DNA of 64,000 nt from Microcaldota archaeon (GCA_021787495.1 JAJYLX010000001.1:62001-126000), one strand, 5' to 3'. Positions 8,271 through 17,900 are shown, counted from the first letter of the stretch. Translations and numbers: made by a program. The notes: generated by a model not told the origin, from the letters alone.

Positions 8271-9788
8271 GTGATCGATCGCATGGAGAATGCGAAGAGG
8301 GAACTTGCAAGGCTTCTTTCCAATGCCGGCATCTTCCTGGCGGCCGACGCCGCCGAGGCCGCGATAGGCGGGGTTGACTTGAACCTCATCGTTTCGAAGC
8401 TCATCGAGGCGAAGTCAGGGGCCGAGGGCCTGAAGATTGCCACGCCCGGCGACGTAGAGCGCGCAGTCTCGTCCATTGAGGAGGACAGGCTCGCAAAGAC
8501 CCCCAAGCCCGTCGAGGTCTCGCGCACCGGTTCGTTCGTGCCGTACGCTTCGGAGATAGAGGCCGATTACCGCATAGAAGCCAGGGACGCCGAGCAGACA
8601 GAGGGCAATGTCAACGGCTTTGTCGACTACTTCCGCAACAGGCTCAGCAGGCTGCGCCAGGTCCTAGAGACGCGCAGTCACACGGTCGCGCCCAGCATAG
8701 AGGCGCTGAAGGACTACGCCGCGGGGAGGGAGGTCGTCATCATAGGGATGGTGAACTCCAGAATAACCACCAGGAACGGCAATACGATGATGCTGATGGA
8801 GGACGGCACCGCCGAGGCGAAGGTCATGTTCATGAAGGCCGAGTCAAGGGAGGGCGCGGCCCTCTTCGCCAGCGCGAACAGGATAGTGAACGACGAGGTC
8901 ATAGCCGTCAGGGGCAGGCTCTCCGGACCGTTCGTCATAGCAAAGGAGATACTCTGGCCGGACGTGCCGATAAGGGAGAGGAAGGAGGTCGAGGAGGACG
9001 CGGCGATAGCCTTCATATCAGACGTCCACGTCGGCAGCAAGTTCTTCATGGAGCGCAACTTCGTGAAGATGCTGGAGTGGCTGAGCGGCAACGTCGACTC
9101 CAAGTCGAAGGCGCTCGCCGGAAAGGTGAAGTACATCGTAATCGGGGGCGACGTGGTCGACGGGATCGGTATCTACCCTGAGCAGGAGGAAAACCTCGCG
9201 ATACTTGACATCTACCAGCAATACAGAGTGCTGCAGGGCCTTCTCGAGTCGATACCGGATTACATCCATGTCTTTGTCCTCCCGGGCGACCACGACGCGG
9301 TGCAGATGGCCGAACCCCAACCGGCCTTCCCGAAGGAGCTCATAGACATGGACAGGGGCAACATCCACTTCGTCAGCAATCCCTGCAACCTGACGCTGCA
9401 CGGCATCGACGTGCTGGCCTATCACGGCTACGGCCTGGTGCCGATGATACACGCGATCCCCGGGCTGAGCTTCATCCATCCGGAGGAGGTAATGATAGAG
9501 ATGCTGAAGAGGCGGCACCTCTCGCCGATATACGGGGGGAGCGTCATAGTGCCGTCAAGGAATGACAACCTGGTCATAGACAGGATACCAGACATCTTCC
9601 ACACCGGGCACATACACAAGAACGGGATAAGCGAGTACCACGGGGTGCACGTAGTTAACAGCGGCTCGTGGCAGGGCTTCACGCCCTACCAGGGGAAGAG
9701 AGGCCTACAGCCGACGCCGTGCAACCTACCTGTCTTTGAGGCCAAGAGCTACAGGTTCACGACCGTCGACTTCACCGGAGTGGTTTGA
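8271..9788 (+). CDS. polB: DNA polymerase D small subunit DP1 (3'-5' exonuclease)
   Basis: This 505-aa regulatory and proofreading subunit of the archaeal replicative polymerase PolD comprises an N-terminal helical domain, an OB-fold (about residues 135-225, VIIGMVNSRITTRNGNTMML), and a calcineurin-like phosphoesterase domain with the Mre11-type metal motifs DVHVGS, GGDVVDG, PGDHD, YHGYG and HTGHIH. All metal ligands appear intact, so exonuclease activity is expected. GTG 8271 directly follows AAGGG and is taken as the start; ATG 8283 is an alternative. It is shorter than the euryarchaeal protein (about 600 aa), mostly in the N-terminal linker. The large subunit DP2 is not in this window. Confidence 0.93.
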   Translation: MIDRMENAKRELARLLSNAGIFLAADAAEAAIGGVDLNLIVSKLIEAKSGAEGLKIATPGDVERAVSSIEEDRLAKTPKPVEVSRTGSFVPYASEIEADYRIEARDAEQTEGNVNGFVDYFRNRLSRLRQVLETRSHTVAPSIEALKDYAAGREVVIIGMVNSRITTRNGNTMMLMEDGTAEAKVMFMKAESREGAALFASANRIVNDEVIAVRGRLSGPFVIAKEILWPDVPIRERKEVEEDAAIAFISDVHVGSKFFMERNFVKMLEWLSGNVDSKSKALAGKVKYIVIGGDVVDGIGIYPEQEENLAILDIYQQYRVLQGLLESIPDYIHVFVLPGDHDAVQMAEPQPAFPKELIDMDRGNIHFVSNPCNLTLHGIDVLAYHGYGLVPMIHAIPGLSFIHPEEVMIEMLKRRHLSPIYGGSVIVPSRNDNLVIDRIPDIFHTGHIHKNGISEYHGVHVVNSGSWQGFTPYQGKRGLQPTPCNLPVFEAKSYRFTTVDFTGVV

Positions 9789-9819
9789 GAGCACCCCCGC
9801 TGGGCCAGAGCCAAACCAG

Positions 9820-9849
9820 AAAGGAAAAGGGAAAAAGGAAAAGAAAAGA
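9820..9849 (-). terminator. Pyrimidine-tract terminator of the pilin-like gene
   Basis: On the minus strand this 30-nt stretch is almost pure T/C with runs of T, and it lies just past the stop codon of the pilin-like gene ending at 9864. Such T-rich tracts are the usual archaeal termination signal. No hairpin is needed or seen. Confidence 0.5.
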
Positions 9850-9863
9850 TTGAAGCCTGCCGA

Positions 9864-10343
9864 TCAGGTCGACTTCACGGTCACGGTCGCGACCTGCACG
9901 GAATACGATACGCCGCTTATTATGTAGTTCGCATACAGGTATCCCTGCACCGAGGTCCCAAGAACGGAGTTGCCCGTCAGCCAGTTCGAAGTGAAGCTCA
10001 CACTCGTGGTCTGTCCGGAGTTGAACGCCTCGATGTTGTTAGAGCCGAACACGGTCGATCCGGTGTATGTGTTGCCGAACGGCACGAAGATCAGGTTGGC
10101 TCCGGCCCAGTTGGTACCAGTTGCCTGCCCGAACGTCAATTGCAATACCCCTGCGTGGAAGATCGGGCTCTGGCAGTAGAATCCGGAGACAGCGACACAT
10201 GCCTGCGTTGCGAAGGCCGTGCCATTGAACACTCCCAAGGAGTACAGCGCGCCCAGAACTACAGCTATTATCAGTATCGCCCATCCGTATGTCATCAGGT
10301 ACTCCATTGCCGATTGTAGCTTCAAACCGATCGTTTTCCTCAT
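9864..10343 (-). CDS. Type IV pilin-like surface protein with a GFYC/FGQ domain
   Basis: This 159-aa protein starts with a short positively charged leader (MRKTIGLKL), then QSAMEYLMTYGWAILIIAVV, an archaeal class III (pilin-type) signal peptide with its hydrophobic helix. The secreted part has GFYCQSPIFHAGVLQLTFGQ, then NWAGANLIFVPFGN and, near the end, GYLYANYIISGVSYS. The same three blocks occur in the proteins at 12738 and 59185. ATG 10343 is chosen because a GAGTGATAA SD-like sequence precedes it; the frame is open to 10370. A TATA box lies at 10382-10391. It is probably processed by a prepilin peptidase and assembled or anchored at the cell surface. Confidence 0.8.
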   Translation of the reverse strand: MRKTIGLKLQSAMEYLMTYGWAILIIAVVLGALYSLGVFNGTAFATQACVAVSGFYCQSPIFHAGVLQLTFGQATGTNWAGANLIFVPFGNTYTGSTVFGSNNIEAFNSGQTTSVSFTSNWLTGNSVLGTSVQGYLYANYIISGVSYSVQVATVTVKST

Positions 10344-10381
10344 GTTATCACTCAATCCTTTGCTATCCAAACAAAAGACAA

Positions 10382-10391
10382 CTATTTAAAG
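10382..10391 (-). promoter_or_regulatory. TATA box of the pilin-like gene
   Basis: CTTTAAATAG on the minus strand lies about 40-48 nt upstream of ATG 10343, giving a short leader that contains the GAGTGATAA Shine-Dalgarno-like sequence. Confidence 0.5.
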
Positions 10392-10453
10392 CTATCAGTA
10401 ATGTGGAACTCTGCATATATATAGTGGAACTGTTGGAACCGCGACTCGCGCAG

Positions 10454-11023
10454 TCACAGTGACGACCACAGTTCCTCGAAATGCCGCCTAAGCGCGTCCA
10501 CTCTCTCCATTGATACGGCTATGTCTATGTGCTCTAGGTTCCTGCGAGTGCCACTGAACGTGAGGTTCGCGCTGCCGGATATCGCAGCGGCTTCGCAGAT
10601 ATAGAGCTTCTCATGGATGAAGACATTCCTCGAGACCTTGACCCTTAGGTTGGCGACCCTTCTCGAGCGCGCGGCCACGGCCGCCGCTACAGCCACGATT
10701 GCCATGGCGGTAGTGATGGCCATCGCGTACCACAGGCCGAGCGCGGCCGATATGGCGGCCAGGAGGGCGAGGAACGCCGCCGCCTTCTTCCACCCTGCCC
10801 CGCCGCCCCTGAACACCACCATCGCCCCATCGTTCTGTCTTGCTCCGGAGGTTATCACCCTGACCCTGTGCCTCGCCGCGTGCCTCGCGAGCATCTCTGC
10901 GTAGCCGCGGCTTATGTATGGGGACACTACGTCCAGGTCGCCCGAGCCCCTTATTAGCGCGTCGATGTACCTGTGGCAGTCGCTGCCGCTGTGCTGCGCA
11001 TCGCTCTCCGGTAGCCCTCGCAT
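10454..11023 (-). CDS. PLD-like protein with an internal transmembrane hairpin
   Basis: This protein of about 189 aa belongs to the phospholipase D superfamily. It has a single HKD-like motif: HEKLYICEAAAISGSANLTF, with the His-x-Lys pair followed 11 residues later by GSxN, and a Glu in NLEHID. N-terminal segment LDVVSPYISRGYAEML is typical of the PLDc_2 fold. Between the two halves lie two hydrophobic segments (about residues 80-118) that look like a membrane hairpin. With one HKD motif it would need to dimerise to be active. The GT2 gene stop (11036) immediately precedes it; ATG 11023 is preferred because GGTGGT sits at the right distance, but GTG 11035 is possible. It may act on phospholipids or nucleic acid. 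Confidence 0.7.
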   Translation of the reverse strand: MRGLPESDAQHSGSDCHRYIDALIRGSGDLDVVSPYISRGYAEMLARHAARHRVRVITSGARQNDGAMVVFRGGGAGWKKAAAFLALLAAISAALGLWYAMAITTAMAIVAVAAAVAARSRRVANLRVKVSRNVFIHEKLYICEAAAISGSANLTFSGTRRNLEHIDIAVSMERVDALRRHFEELWSSL

Positions 11024-11035
11024 GGCACGCACCAC

Positions 11036-11716
11036 CTATCTCGTAAGCCGCTCATGCAGTATGCTGAAGAAGAACCTTATCGCCGGCCCGGCGCCTATCT
11101 TCTTGCCCTCCTCGAACGTCCTGCCCTTGTACCTTATTGGCACGCTGGCTATCCTGTAGCCGTTCTTCGCGAGCGCGGCCGCAATCTCCATGTCGAGCTC
11201 GAACCCGTTGCCCTTCAGCCTTCTTCCATGAAGCATCTCCTTGGTGAATACCTTGTATCCCGCGTTGACGTCCATGACAGACTGCCGGAAGAGTAGGTTG
11301 AAGAACCAAGTATGCAGCCAGCTGACCGCTTTTCCTGCGCCGTATGCATGGCCATAGTTCACTGTCCGGTAGCCGAAGACGGGCTGTCCATTCCTCAGCT
11401 CGCGGAGCAGCTTCGGATAGTCCTCCGGGTAGTACTCCTCGTCCGCGTCCTGTATCATTATAGGACCTGACCTGACGCGCCCGAGGCCGTACCTGACAGA
11501 GCTGCCCTTTCCGCGCAGCCTTCGCTTGAACAGGAGCGCCCTCTTCTCCCCCCTGATTGCCCTGCGTATCTCCGCGAGGGTGTTGTCTGTTGACCTGGTA
11601 TCATAGACTATCACGAGCCTGCCCGCCCCGCTTTGCGCGAGCACCCTCCTTATTATGCCGTATACTGTCTTCTCCTCGTTATATACGGGCATTATCACCG
11701 TCGCCTTCAGTTCCAT
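11036..11716 (-). CDS. Family 2 glycosyltransferase (dolichyl-phosphate sugar transferase type)
   Basis: This 226-aa GT-A glycosyltransferase has KATVIMPVYNEEKTVYGIIR at the N-terminus, the metal-binding Asp pair in IMIQDADEEYYPEDY, and a C-terminal acceptor region with GNGFELDMEIAAALAKNGYR. This pattern is that of dolichol-phosphate mannosyl/glucosyltransferases and related enzymes. No C-terminal membrane helices are present. The start is ATG 11716; a minus-strand TATTTATAA box (about 11733-11741) is at leaderless distance. The gene is directly followed by the PLD-like membrane gene, suggesting a shared role in envelope lipids or glycans. Confidence 0.82.
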   Translation of the reverse strand: MELKATVIMPVYNEEKTVYGIIRRVLAQSGAGRLVIVYDTRSTDNTLAEIRRAIRGEKRALLFKRRLRGKGSSVRYGLGRVRSGPIMIQDADEEYYPEDYPKLLRELRNGQPVFGYRTVNYGHAYGAGKAVSWLHTWFFNLLFRQSVMDVNAGYKVFTKEMLHGRRLKGNGFELDMEIAAALAKNGYRIASVPIRYKGRTFEEGKKIGAGPAIRFFFSILHERLTR

Positions 11717-11794
11717 CGTCACACTTCGAACGGTTATAAATACGCATGGCAATCTAAATATGTTGCACAATGGAAATGGACGAAGGTGCCCGCG

Positions 11795-12694
11795 ATGAAT
11801 TACATAATCTCGGTGCTGTTGGCGGAAGACGTTGCGCAGCAGATAGGCAAGAGGGGCTCGGAGAACGGCCTCGTGTACTACAACGGGACCTACAGGGACA
11901 ACCGCGTGGTCGCGCTCGCTCCGTCATCGATCCAGGACAAGTTCTATGCCGTGCCGGAATCGATTCTGCTGTCGGATGCGGTGGTCATCGGCACCTCAAG
12001 CGTCGACAAGCTCTTCGCAGAGATGCTCGTGGCCGCCTCCCTCTCCGGAAGGAAGGTGCTGCTCACCAGGGACGGGGATGCGTCCGCGATGCTGAACGGG
12101 CTGGGCACTGAAATCGACTACTCAGACAAGTTCGAGGTCGCCGAGAAGGTGCTGGGCGTCGCCAAGCGGGGCACCTGGGAGGGCTGCAGGGTCGATGTGG
12201 ACAAGGTCTTCCCGGTCACGGGCGTCGGCACCGTCGCGCTCGGGTTCGTGACGAAGGGGAAAGTCTCGGTGCACGACAAGTTGATGCTGCCTTCAGGCGC
12301 CGAGGTCTCGGTCAAGTCGATACAGTCGAACGATGTGGACGTCGAATCCGCAGGCATAGGCACGCGCGTCGGCCTGGCGCTCAAGGGCGTCAAGCCCGAG
12401 GACGTGAGGAAGGGCGACATCCTTTCCAAGGCCGCGGTCATTCCGATAACAAGCTTGGCAGCGTCGATGCGCTACACCGGGATAGCGAAGGAGGAGATAG
12501 AGGAGGGCAGCGCATACGGCTTCGTGTCGAACTTCTCATACACGAATGCCGCTGTCACGTCGTCTTCCGGTGCGGAGCTCGCGCTAAGGCTGGAGCGCCA
12601 GATACCAATTGAGGCTGGCGACGAGTTCATGCTCATCAGGAGGAGGGGGCCGAGGGTCTTCGCCCATGGGACAGTTAAATCCGCAGACCAATAG
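11795..12694 (+). CDS. SelB/EF-Tu-like protein lacking the GTPase P-loop
   Basis: This 299-aa protein has a clear translation-factor domain II (about residues 130-215: VFPVTGVGTVALGFVTKGKV, KLMLPSG, SIQSNDVDVESAGIGTRVGL, VRKGDILS) and a domain III-like C-terminus. The N-terminal 120 residues occupy the place of the GTPase but contain no GxxxxGK(S/T) P-loop, no DxxG and no NKxD. It is therefore a pseudo-GTPase relative of SelB/EF-1A, a group known in archaea without assigned function. ATG 11795 is preceded by GGTG at a suitable distance. No selenocysteine machinery is visible nearby. Confidence 0.75.
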   Translation: MNYIISVLLAEDVAQQIGKRGSENGLVYYNGTYRDNRVVALAPSSIQDKFYAVPESILLSDAVVIGTSSVDKLFAEMLVAASLSGRKVLLTRDGDASAMLNGLGTEIDYSDKFEVAEKVLGVAKRGTWEGCRVDVDKVFPVTGVGTVALGFVTKGKVSVHDKLMLPSGAEVSVKSIQSNDVDVESAGIGTRVGLALKGVKPEDVRKGDILSKAAVIPITSLAASMRYTGIAKEEIEEGSAYGFVSNFSYTNAAVTSSSGAELALRLERQIPIEAGDEFMLIRRRGPRVFAHGTVKSADQ

Positions 12695-12737
12695 ATAGGG
12701 ATTTAAGCCTTGATTCCGTTGTATACCAGGCGTTGCT

Positions 12738-13265
12738 ATGGTGTATTACTACGGTTCCCACAAGAAGATTTACGCTGCCGCCGCAGCCATCGTGATAGTA
12801 GTAGTGGCAGTGCTGCTCGTTGCCGTGTGGTACGATGGCGGACCGCGGGTTACCACCGTGCCTACTTCGTCGACGACCTTCCAAACCACCGTGCCGACGA
12901 CCGTCCAGCAGCCGCAGCCGCCGTGCAATGCCGTGCCAGGATTCTATTGCGCTAATGCCACGTTCCACAACAACGTGCTTGAGCTGCAGTTCGGCCAGGA
13001 CACGGGACAGGGCTGGGGCACCGCTTCGCTGCAGTTCGTGCCTAACGGCCAGAGCTATGTCTATGGAGCGCTCGTCGCCCCGTTCCCGACCGGGCTCGGC
13101 AGCGGCGTGAACGTCTACATTGGCTTCGCGATACCGCAGGCTACTGTGGCCAATTCGACCGTGGATGGCATGCTCGAGGGCACTCTCTACGCGAACTACA
13201 CGGTTTCGGGCAGCACGGCCCATGTGGTCAAGGAGGTCGCGAGAATACAGGTAGCGCCGAGCTGA
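12738..13265 (+). CDS. Membrane-anchored secreted protein with a GFYC/FGQ domain
   Basis: This 175-aa protein has a short N-terminus with HKK, a transmembrane anchor (about residues 12-32), a Thr/Pro/Gln-rich stalk (about 35-62), then an extracellular domain: PGFYCANATFHNNVLELQFG, then QDTGQGWGTASLQFVPNGQ and finally TLYANYTVSGS. These blocks match the C-terminal halves of the proteins at 9864 and 59185, while the leader here has no prepilin-type signature. The N-terminal anchor region is also alike between this protein and the one at 59185. It is probably an extracellular, N-glycosylated surface protein (several NxS/T sites). Function unknown. Confidence 0.75.
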   Translation: MVYYYGSHKKIYAAAAAIVIVVVAVLLVAVWYDGGPRVTTVPTSSTTFQTTVPTTVQQPQPPCNAVPGFYCANATFHNNVLELQFGQDTGQGWGTASLQFVPNGQSYVYGALVAPFPTGLGSGVNVYIGFAIPQATVANSTVDGMLEGTLYANYTVSGSTAHVVKEVARIQVAPS

Positions 13266-13310
13266 CCCGCAAGTCGTGCAAACAGTTAAATCGTTTCGCC
13301 GTCAATCATA

Positions 13311-13952
13311 ATGGAACAGTCTGATCAGATGCAGCAGTTGGTCTTCCCCGGGGAGATAATATCGACAGAGGAGGAGTCCACTCCCGCAGCGGGAGCGTTC
13401 GCCGAGGAGGGCAGCGTCCGCGCCGCGCTCGTCGGGAGGGTGCTGCAGTCGGACTCGAAGATTGGGGTCGACGGCATGCGCAACGTCCGCCCGTACAGAA
13501 CCGGGATGGCCGTGCTCGGCCTGGCGACCGATGATTTGCGCAGCGTCGTGTTCATCAAGCTCGATACGCTCAGGAGCGGCAGCGCCTCGTTCGTCGCGCT
13601 GAAGGACGGCAAGGTCGTCAGCCCGAAGCCCGACACGAGGCGCATGCACGGCAGGGGCCGCGGCAGGGACGAGGCGCCGCAGCAGAAGCCGTCGAAGCCG
13701 CTGCGCGTCGGCGACGTCATAGCGGCGCTGATAATAGCTGAGGACAGGGACACGTACACTCTCTCGATAAACATGCCGGACTTCGGCGTCGTCTACTCGG
13801 AGTGCAGCGAGTGCGGCCGCCCGATGGAGTATGACGCGCAAAGCAAGGCGCTCGTGTGCAGGGCGTGCGAGGTCCAGGAATTCAAGAAGGTCAGCACGCT
13901 TTACGGCGATGCCGGGAAGATAGAGGAGCTGCTTAAGAGGTACATAAGGTAA
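13311..13952 (+). CDS. csl4: Exosome RNA-binding cap subunit Csl4
   Basis: This 213-aa protein has an N-terminal domain beginning VFPGEIISTEEE, a central S1 domain (about residues 40-160, with a Gly/Arg-rich insertion HGRGRGRDE), and a C-terminal zinc ribbon with CxxC pairs CSECGRPMEY and CRACE. Csl4 caps the archaeal Rrp41/Rrp42 exosome and recruits the primase-like DnaG subunit. It lies 14 nt upstream of rpoL, a common archaeal transcription/RNA-decay pairing. Confidence 0.9.
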   Translation: MEQSDQMQQLVFPGEIISTEEESTPAAGAFAEEGSVRAALVGRVLQSDSKIGVDGMRNVRPYRTGMAVLGLATDDLRSVVFIKLDTLRSGSASFVALKDGKVVSPKPDTRRMHGRGRGRDEAPQQKPSKPLRVGDVIAALIIAEDRDTYTLSINMPDFGVVYSECSECGRPMEYDAQSKALVCRACEVQEFKKVSTLYGDAGKIEELLKRYIR

Positions 13953-13966
13953 CAAAGGTGCTTTTC

Positions 13967-14239
13967 ATGAAGACCGAGTTTATCAAGGACGAGGCGAAGG
14001 AGATAGTGCTGGAGTTCGAGGAGAACGACACGACAATACCGGAGCTGCTGGCGAGCAGGCTCTCCGGCGAGGACGGCGTCGAGTTCGCGGGGGTATTGCA
14101 GGAGCACCCGCAGGCTGGCCGCCCCAGGCTGGTCATCAGGACCGAAGGTAAACGCGCGTCCACCGTGCTCTCGAAGGCCATTGACAGTATAGACGAGGAG
14201 CTCGACGACCTCAAGTCTCAATTGGGCAAGAAGAAGTAG
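13967..14239 (+). CDS. rpoL: DNA-directed RNA polymerase subunit L (Rpb11 family)
   Basis: This 90-aa protein begins MKTEFIKDEAKEIVLEFEEN and contains LLASRLSGEDGVEFAGVLQEHP, the Rpb11/RpoL dimerisation fold that pairs with RpoD in polymerase assembly. The start is ATG 13967, with AAGGTG 8-13 nt upstream; the frame is open to 13958. The next gene starts 5 nt after the stop. Confidence 0.92.
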   Translation: MKTEFIKDEAKEIVLEFEENDTTIPELLASRLSGEDGVEFAGVLQEHPQAGRPRLVIRTEGKRASTVLSKAIDSIDEELDDLKSQLGKKK

Positions 14240-14244
14240 ATCGA

Positions 14245-14793
14245 TTGAAGGGCGGCATACGGATTGCTGCGATTACGTCGGGTCCAGCCGCAAACGGGAA
14301 GAGTGCGCTTGTGGTCTGCATCATCGCGCGCAGCGGCGTCATCGAGGGCGCCATCTCAGCGCACGTCATGACGGATGGCACGGATTCCACAGCGAGGATA
14401 ACGTCCATGATAAGGAGGTCGAGGTTCCGCGAGCAGGTCAAGCTCATCGCGCTGAACGGCATCGCGCTCGCCGGACTCAATGTCATTGATATAAAGCGGG
14501 TGGCGAAGTCGCTCAATGCCGACTTCGCCGTGCTCACGCGCCGCAGGCCGCGGAATACCCTTCTCATAAGGGCCTTGAAAAGGCTGTCCAAGGAGACGGG
14601 ATCCGACACGGCCGCGAGAATCCGGATGGTCGAGGGCATGTCCGGTCTGAAGCTCATCAAGTCCGGCGGCTTCTTCGTGCAGAGCAGCGCCGAACTGCCG
14701 GAGAGCGTCGTGCGCCTCGCATTCGACGCGCTCAGGGTGTCGCACATCGTATCGAGGGGCATTTCTACAGGCGAGTCGAAGGGCAGGATATGA
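14245..14793 (+). CDS. DUF99 (UPF0215) family protein
   Basis: This 182-aa protein matches archaeal DUF99, a family related to endonuclease V in fold. Recognisable features are a hydrophobic N-terminal strand, VIEGAISAHVMTDGTDSTARI, LNGIALAGLNVIDI and the C-terminal ESVVRLAFDALRVSHIVSRGI. The family has no firmly established function. The start is a TTG at 14245, 5 nt after rpoL; no ATG or GTG fits better. It is likely translated by coupling with rpoL. Confidence 0.82.
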   Translation: MKGGIRIAAITSGPAANGKSALVVCIIARSGVIEGAISAHVMTDGTDSTARITSMIRRSRFREQVKLIALNGIALAGLNVIDIKRVAKSLNADFAVLTRRRPRNTLLIRALKRLSKETGSDTAARIRMVEGMSGLKLIKSGGFFVQSSAELPESVVRLAFDALRVSHIVSRGISTGESKGRI

Positions 14794-14932
14794 CCTACGG
14801 GCTGCCATCCGCCGCAAAGGCTATCTTAGTTATAAAGGACCGGACAGGGGCGGTGCTCAGGGAAACCATGAAATTCTTCCATCACGCCGTCACATCCGTC
14901 CATGCATCGCTTGCACGAAACCTATTAATTCC

Positions 14933-14979
14933 TATATAAAGATAAGGTAGAGCGAAACCGCGCGCTCCAGCTGGGAGGG
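14933..14979 (+). promoter_or_regulatory. ileS promoter (TATATAAA) and Shine-Dalgarno (GGGAGGG)
   Basis: TATATAAA at 14933-14940 is a strong TATA box, and GGGAGGG at 14973-14979 lies 7 nt before ATG 14987. Unlike many genes here, ileS therefore has a short 5' leader. The preceding 140 nt (14794-14932) show no gene. Confidence 0.6.
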
Positions 14980-14986
14980 TCGTTGC

Positions 14987-17900
14987 ATGCAGACTTCTGA
15001 TTTGCTTAAGATTGAGGAGGCGGTCCTGCAGAAGTGGGAGACAGAGGGCACCCACGGAAAGGTCACCGAGATGAACAGGGGAAGCAGGCTCTTCTTCTTC
15101 CTCGAGGGGCCGCCGTACGCGAACGGGGAGCTGCACATGGGGCATGTGCGCGGCTACACCAGGAAGGATGCGATCCTGCGCTACAAGCGCATGAACGGCT
15201 TCGACGTGTTCGACCGCGCGGGCTTCGACGTGCACGGCCTGCCGACGGAGAACAGGGTCGAGCGGAACCTCGGCATAACGTCCAAGAGGGACATCGAGGC
15301 AAAGATAGGGGTAAGGGAGTTCATTGGCAAGTGCATCGAGTCGTACAAAGGTTATGTGAAGGAGCAAACGTACGTCGCGAAGCGCTACGGGGTCTGGTTC
15401 GACTTCGAGAATGCGTACATACCGGCCGAGCCGGGTTACATCGACAAGAGCTTCTACGTCTTCAAGAGGATATACGACAAGGGGCTGATATACAAGGACA
15501 TAAGGGTCATGCCGTACTGCATACACTGCGGGACGGTGCTCGCGAAGGGCCCGGAGGTCGAGGAGGAGGAGGATACCGACCCCTCGGTCTACGTCGCGTT
15601 CATGGTGGACAGGAATGCCTCGAAATCAAAGATCAGCATGCAGCAGGACACGTACCTGCTGATATGGACCACCACGCCATGGACCATACCGGCGAATATG
15701 GCCGTGGCGGCAAACCCGAAGGAGCTGTACGTGAAGGTGAGGCTGGGCGGCAGGAGCCTCATACTTGCGAAGGCGAGGTTCCAGGCCGTGGCGTCAGCGC
15801 TGAACGAGAGCGCCGTGGTTGAGGCGGAGTTCTACGGCAGCGAGCTCGATGGCATCCGCTACCTTAACCCGCTCGAAGGGAACATACCCGCGCAGAGGGA
15901 GCACAGAAGACATCACCGGGTTATTTTCTCTGAGGGCATGGTCTCGATGGCTGACGGCACGGGGCTCATCCATATAGCGCCGGCCTACGGCCCGGAGGAC
16001 TTCGACATCTCGAGGAAGGAGAGGATACCTCTGTTGTCGATGGTGGGCACCGACGGTAGGTACACAGAGGTCGCGGGCAAGTACGCAGGCAAGGCGCTCA
16101 TACACGAGGCGAACAGGGAGGTCGAGGAGGAGCTCAGCGCCGCGGGGGCGCTCCTGCTCAAGTCTACAATCACGCACAGCTATCCGCACTGCTGGAGGTG
16201 CCATGAGAAGCTGGTCTATCTGCCAACAGAGCAGTGGTTCATGAACGTCGCGAAAATCAAGAATAAGATAAGGAAAGAGTGCGACAGGATAGAATGGCAT
16301 CCAGCGGAGCTCAAGGACTGGTTCCTCGAGAGCATCAACACCGCCCCTGATTGGGTCATAAGCAGGCAGAGGTACTGGGACATACCGATACCGATATGGA
16401 CGTGCGATTCGTGCGGGAACGTGACGGCGATAGGCTCGTTCGGCGAGCTGAGCACGAGGTCGCCCACGAAGATAGAGTTCACGTCCGAGGACCTGCACAG
16501 GCCGACCGTGGACGGCATAGTGCTGAAGTGCGACAAGTGCGGCGGCGAGATGCACAGAGTGAGGGACATCTTCGATGTGTGGTACGATTCCGGGGTCGCG
16601 CACACCGCCAGCCTGAGCGAGGAGGAGTTCGGCAGGATGTTCTCCAAGGCGTTCATAACAGAGGGCCTCGACCAGCTCAGGGGATGGTTCGCAACGCTCA
16701 TGAAGACGAGCGTCGGGGCGTACGGCAAGTCGCCGTTCAGGGTCATAATGGCGCACGGCTGGGTCAACGACGCGAAGGGGGAGGCGATGCACAAGAGCAA
16801 GGGCAACTACGTGTCCGCGAAGCAGCTGATAGGCAGGTACTCGACGGACGCGGTCAGGGCGTACATGCTCTCCCACGTCGTCCACGAGGGAATAAAGTTC
16901 ATGTACGGCGAGATAGAGGATATGCAGGCGACGCTCCTGCTGCTGCACAACGTGGCGAACCTAGTTACCGAATACTCCGCGGCGCTGAACCGCCCGGCGG
17001 GGAAGTCGAGGGCGCCGGGGGGCCCTGAGGGCCTCGCGCTTTACGACGCATGGATAGTCTCGAGGCTGAACAGCGTCATGAAGACGATGACGGAGACGAT
17101 GGACGGCTATGAGCCGAACACGGGCCTGAACGAGACGCTCAGCTTCGTGATCAACGACCTCAGCAGGTTCTACCTGAAAATCGCAAAGAAGAAGATGTCC
17201 GGAGCTTCGAGGAAGGAGGCCATCGCCACGTTCAACACGCTGAACTACGTGTTCCGCAACACGGTGCTGCTGCTCGCGCCGGTGATGCCGCTCAACATGG
17301 AGGACATATACATGAAGGTGTACGGTGGCAAAGGGAGCGTCTTCTTCGAAAGATGGCCAAAGGCGAAGCCCTCGTTGATAAATCCCGGACTGGAGGTCGA
17401 CTTCTCGGCCGCGCAGGACGCGATAACCGCGCTGCTGAACAGCCGCGAGAGGATGGGGGTCCCGCTCAGGTGGCCGATAGCCTCGGCGACGCTCGAAGTG
17501 ACCGACGATTCTACATATTCGTCGCTGCAGAGGCTCTCCACCGTGATAGAGGACTACGTCAATGCAAAGCGTCTTGAGCTGAAAAGGGTGGCCGGAGCGA
17601 AGAGGGAGGCTAGGCCCATCTTCGCGAGGCTGGGGCCCGACTTCAAGGACAAGGCTGTTTATGTTGCAGACGCCATCAGGGCCGCGGACGCTGACGCGAT
17701 GCTCGATTCGGTAGCGAGGACGGGAAGGTACGCGCTCAGCACCGGGAAGGGCCCAGTGGAGATAACGCAGGAGCACTTTACCACCACAGAGAGGGTCGAG
17801 GAGAAGGACGCCGTGCTCTTCAGGCACGGGAAGGCGCACATAGATGCCAACATCACGAGGGGGCTGAAGGAGGAGGCACTCGTGCGCGAGTTCGAGCACG

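Noticed and set aside
15794-16948. Minus-strand ORF of 384 codons inside ileS
   Set aside because: Same reason: Arg/Val/His-rich mirror translation with no family resemblance.
16961-17899. Minus-strand ORF of 312 codons inside ileS
   Set aside because: Antisense shadow of a conserved synthetase; no domain or start signal of its own.
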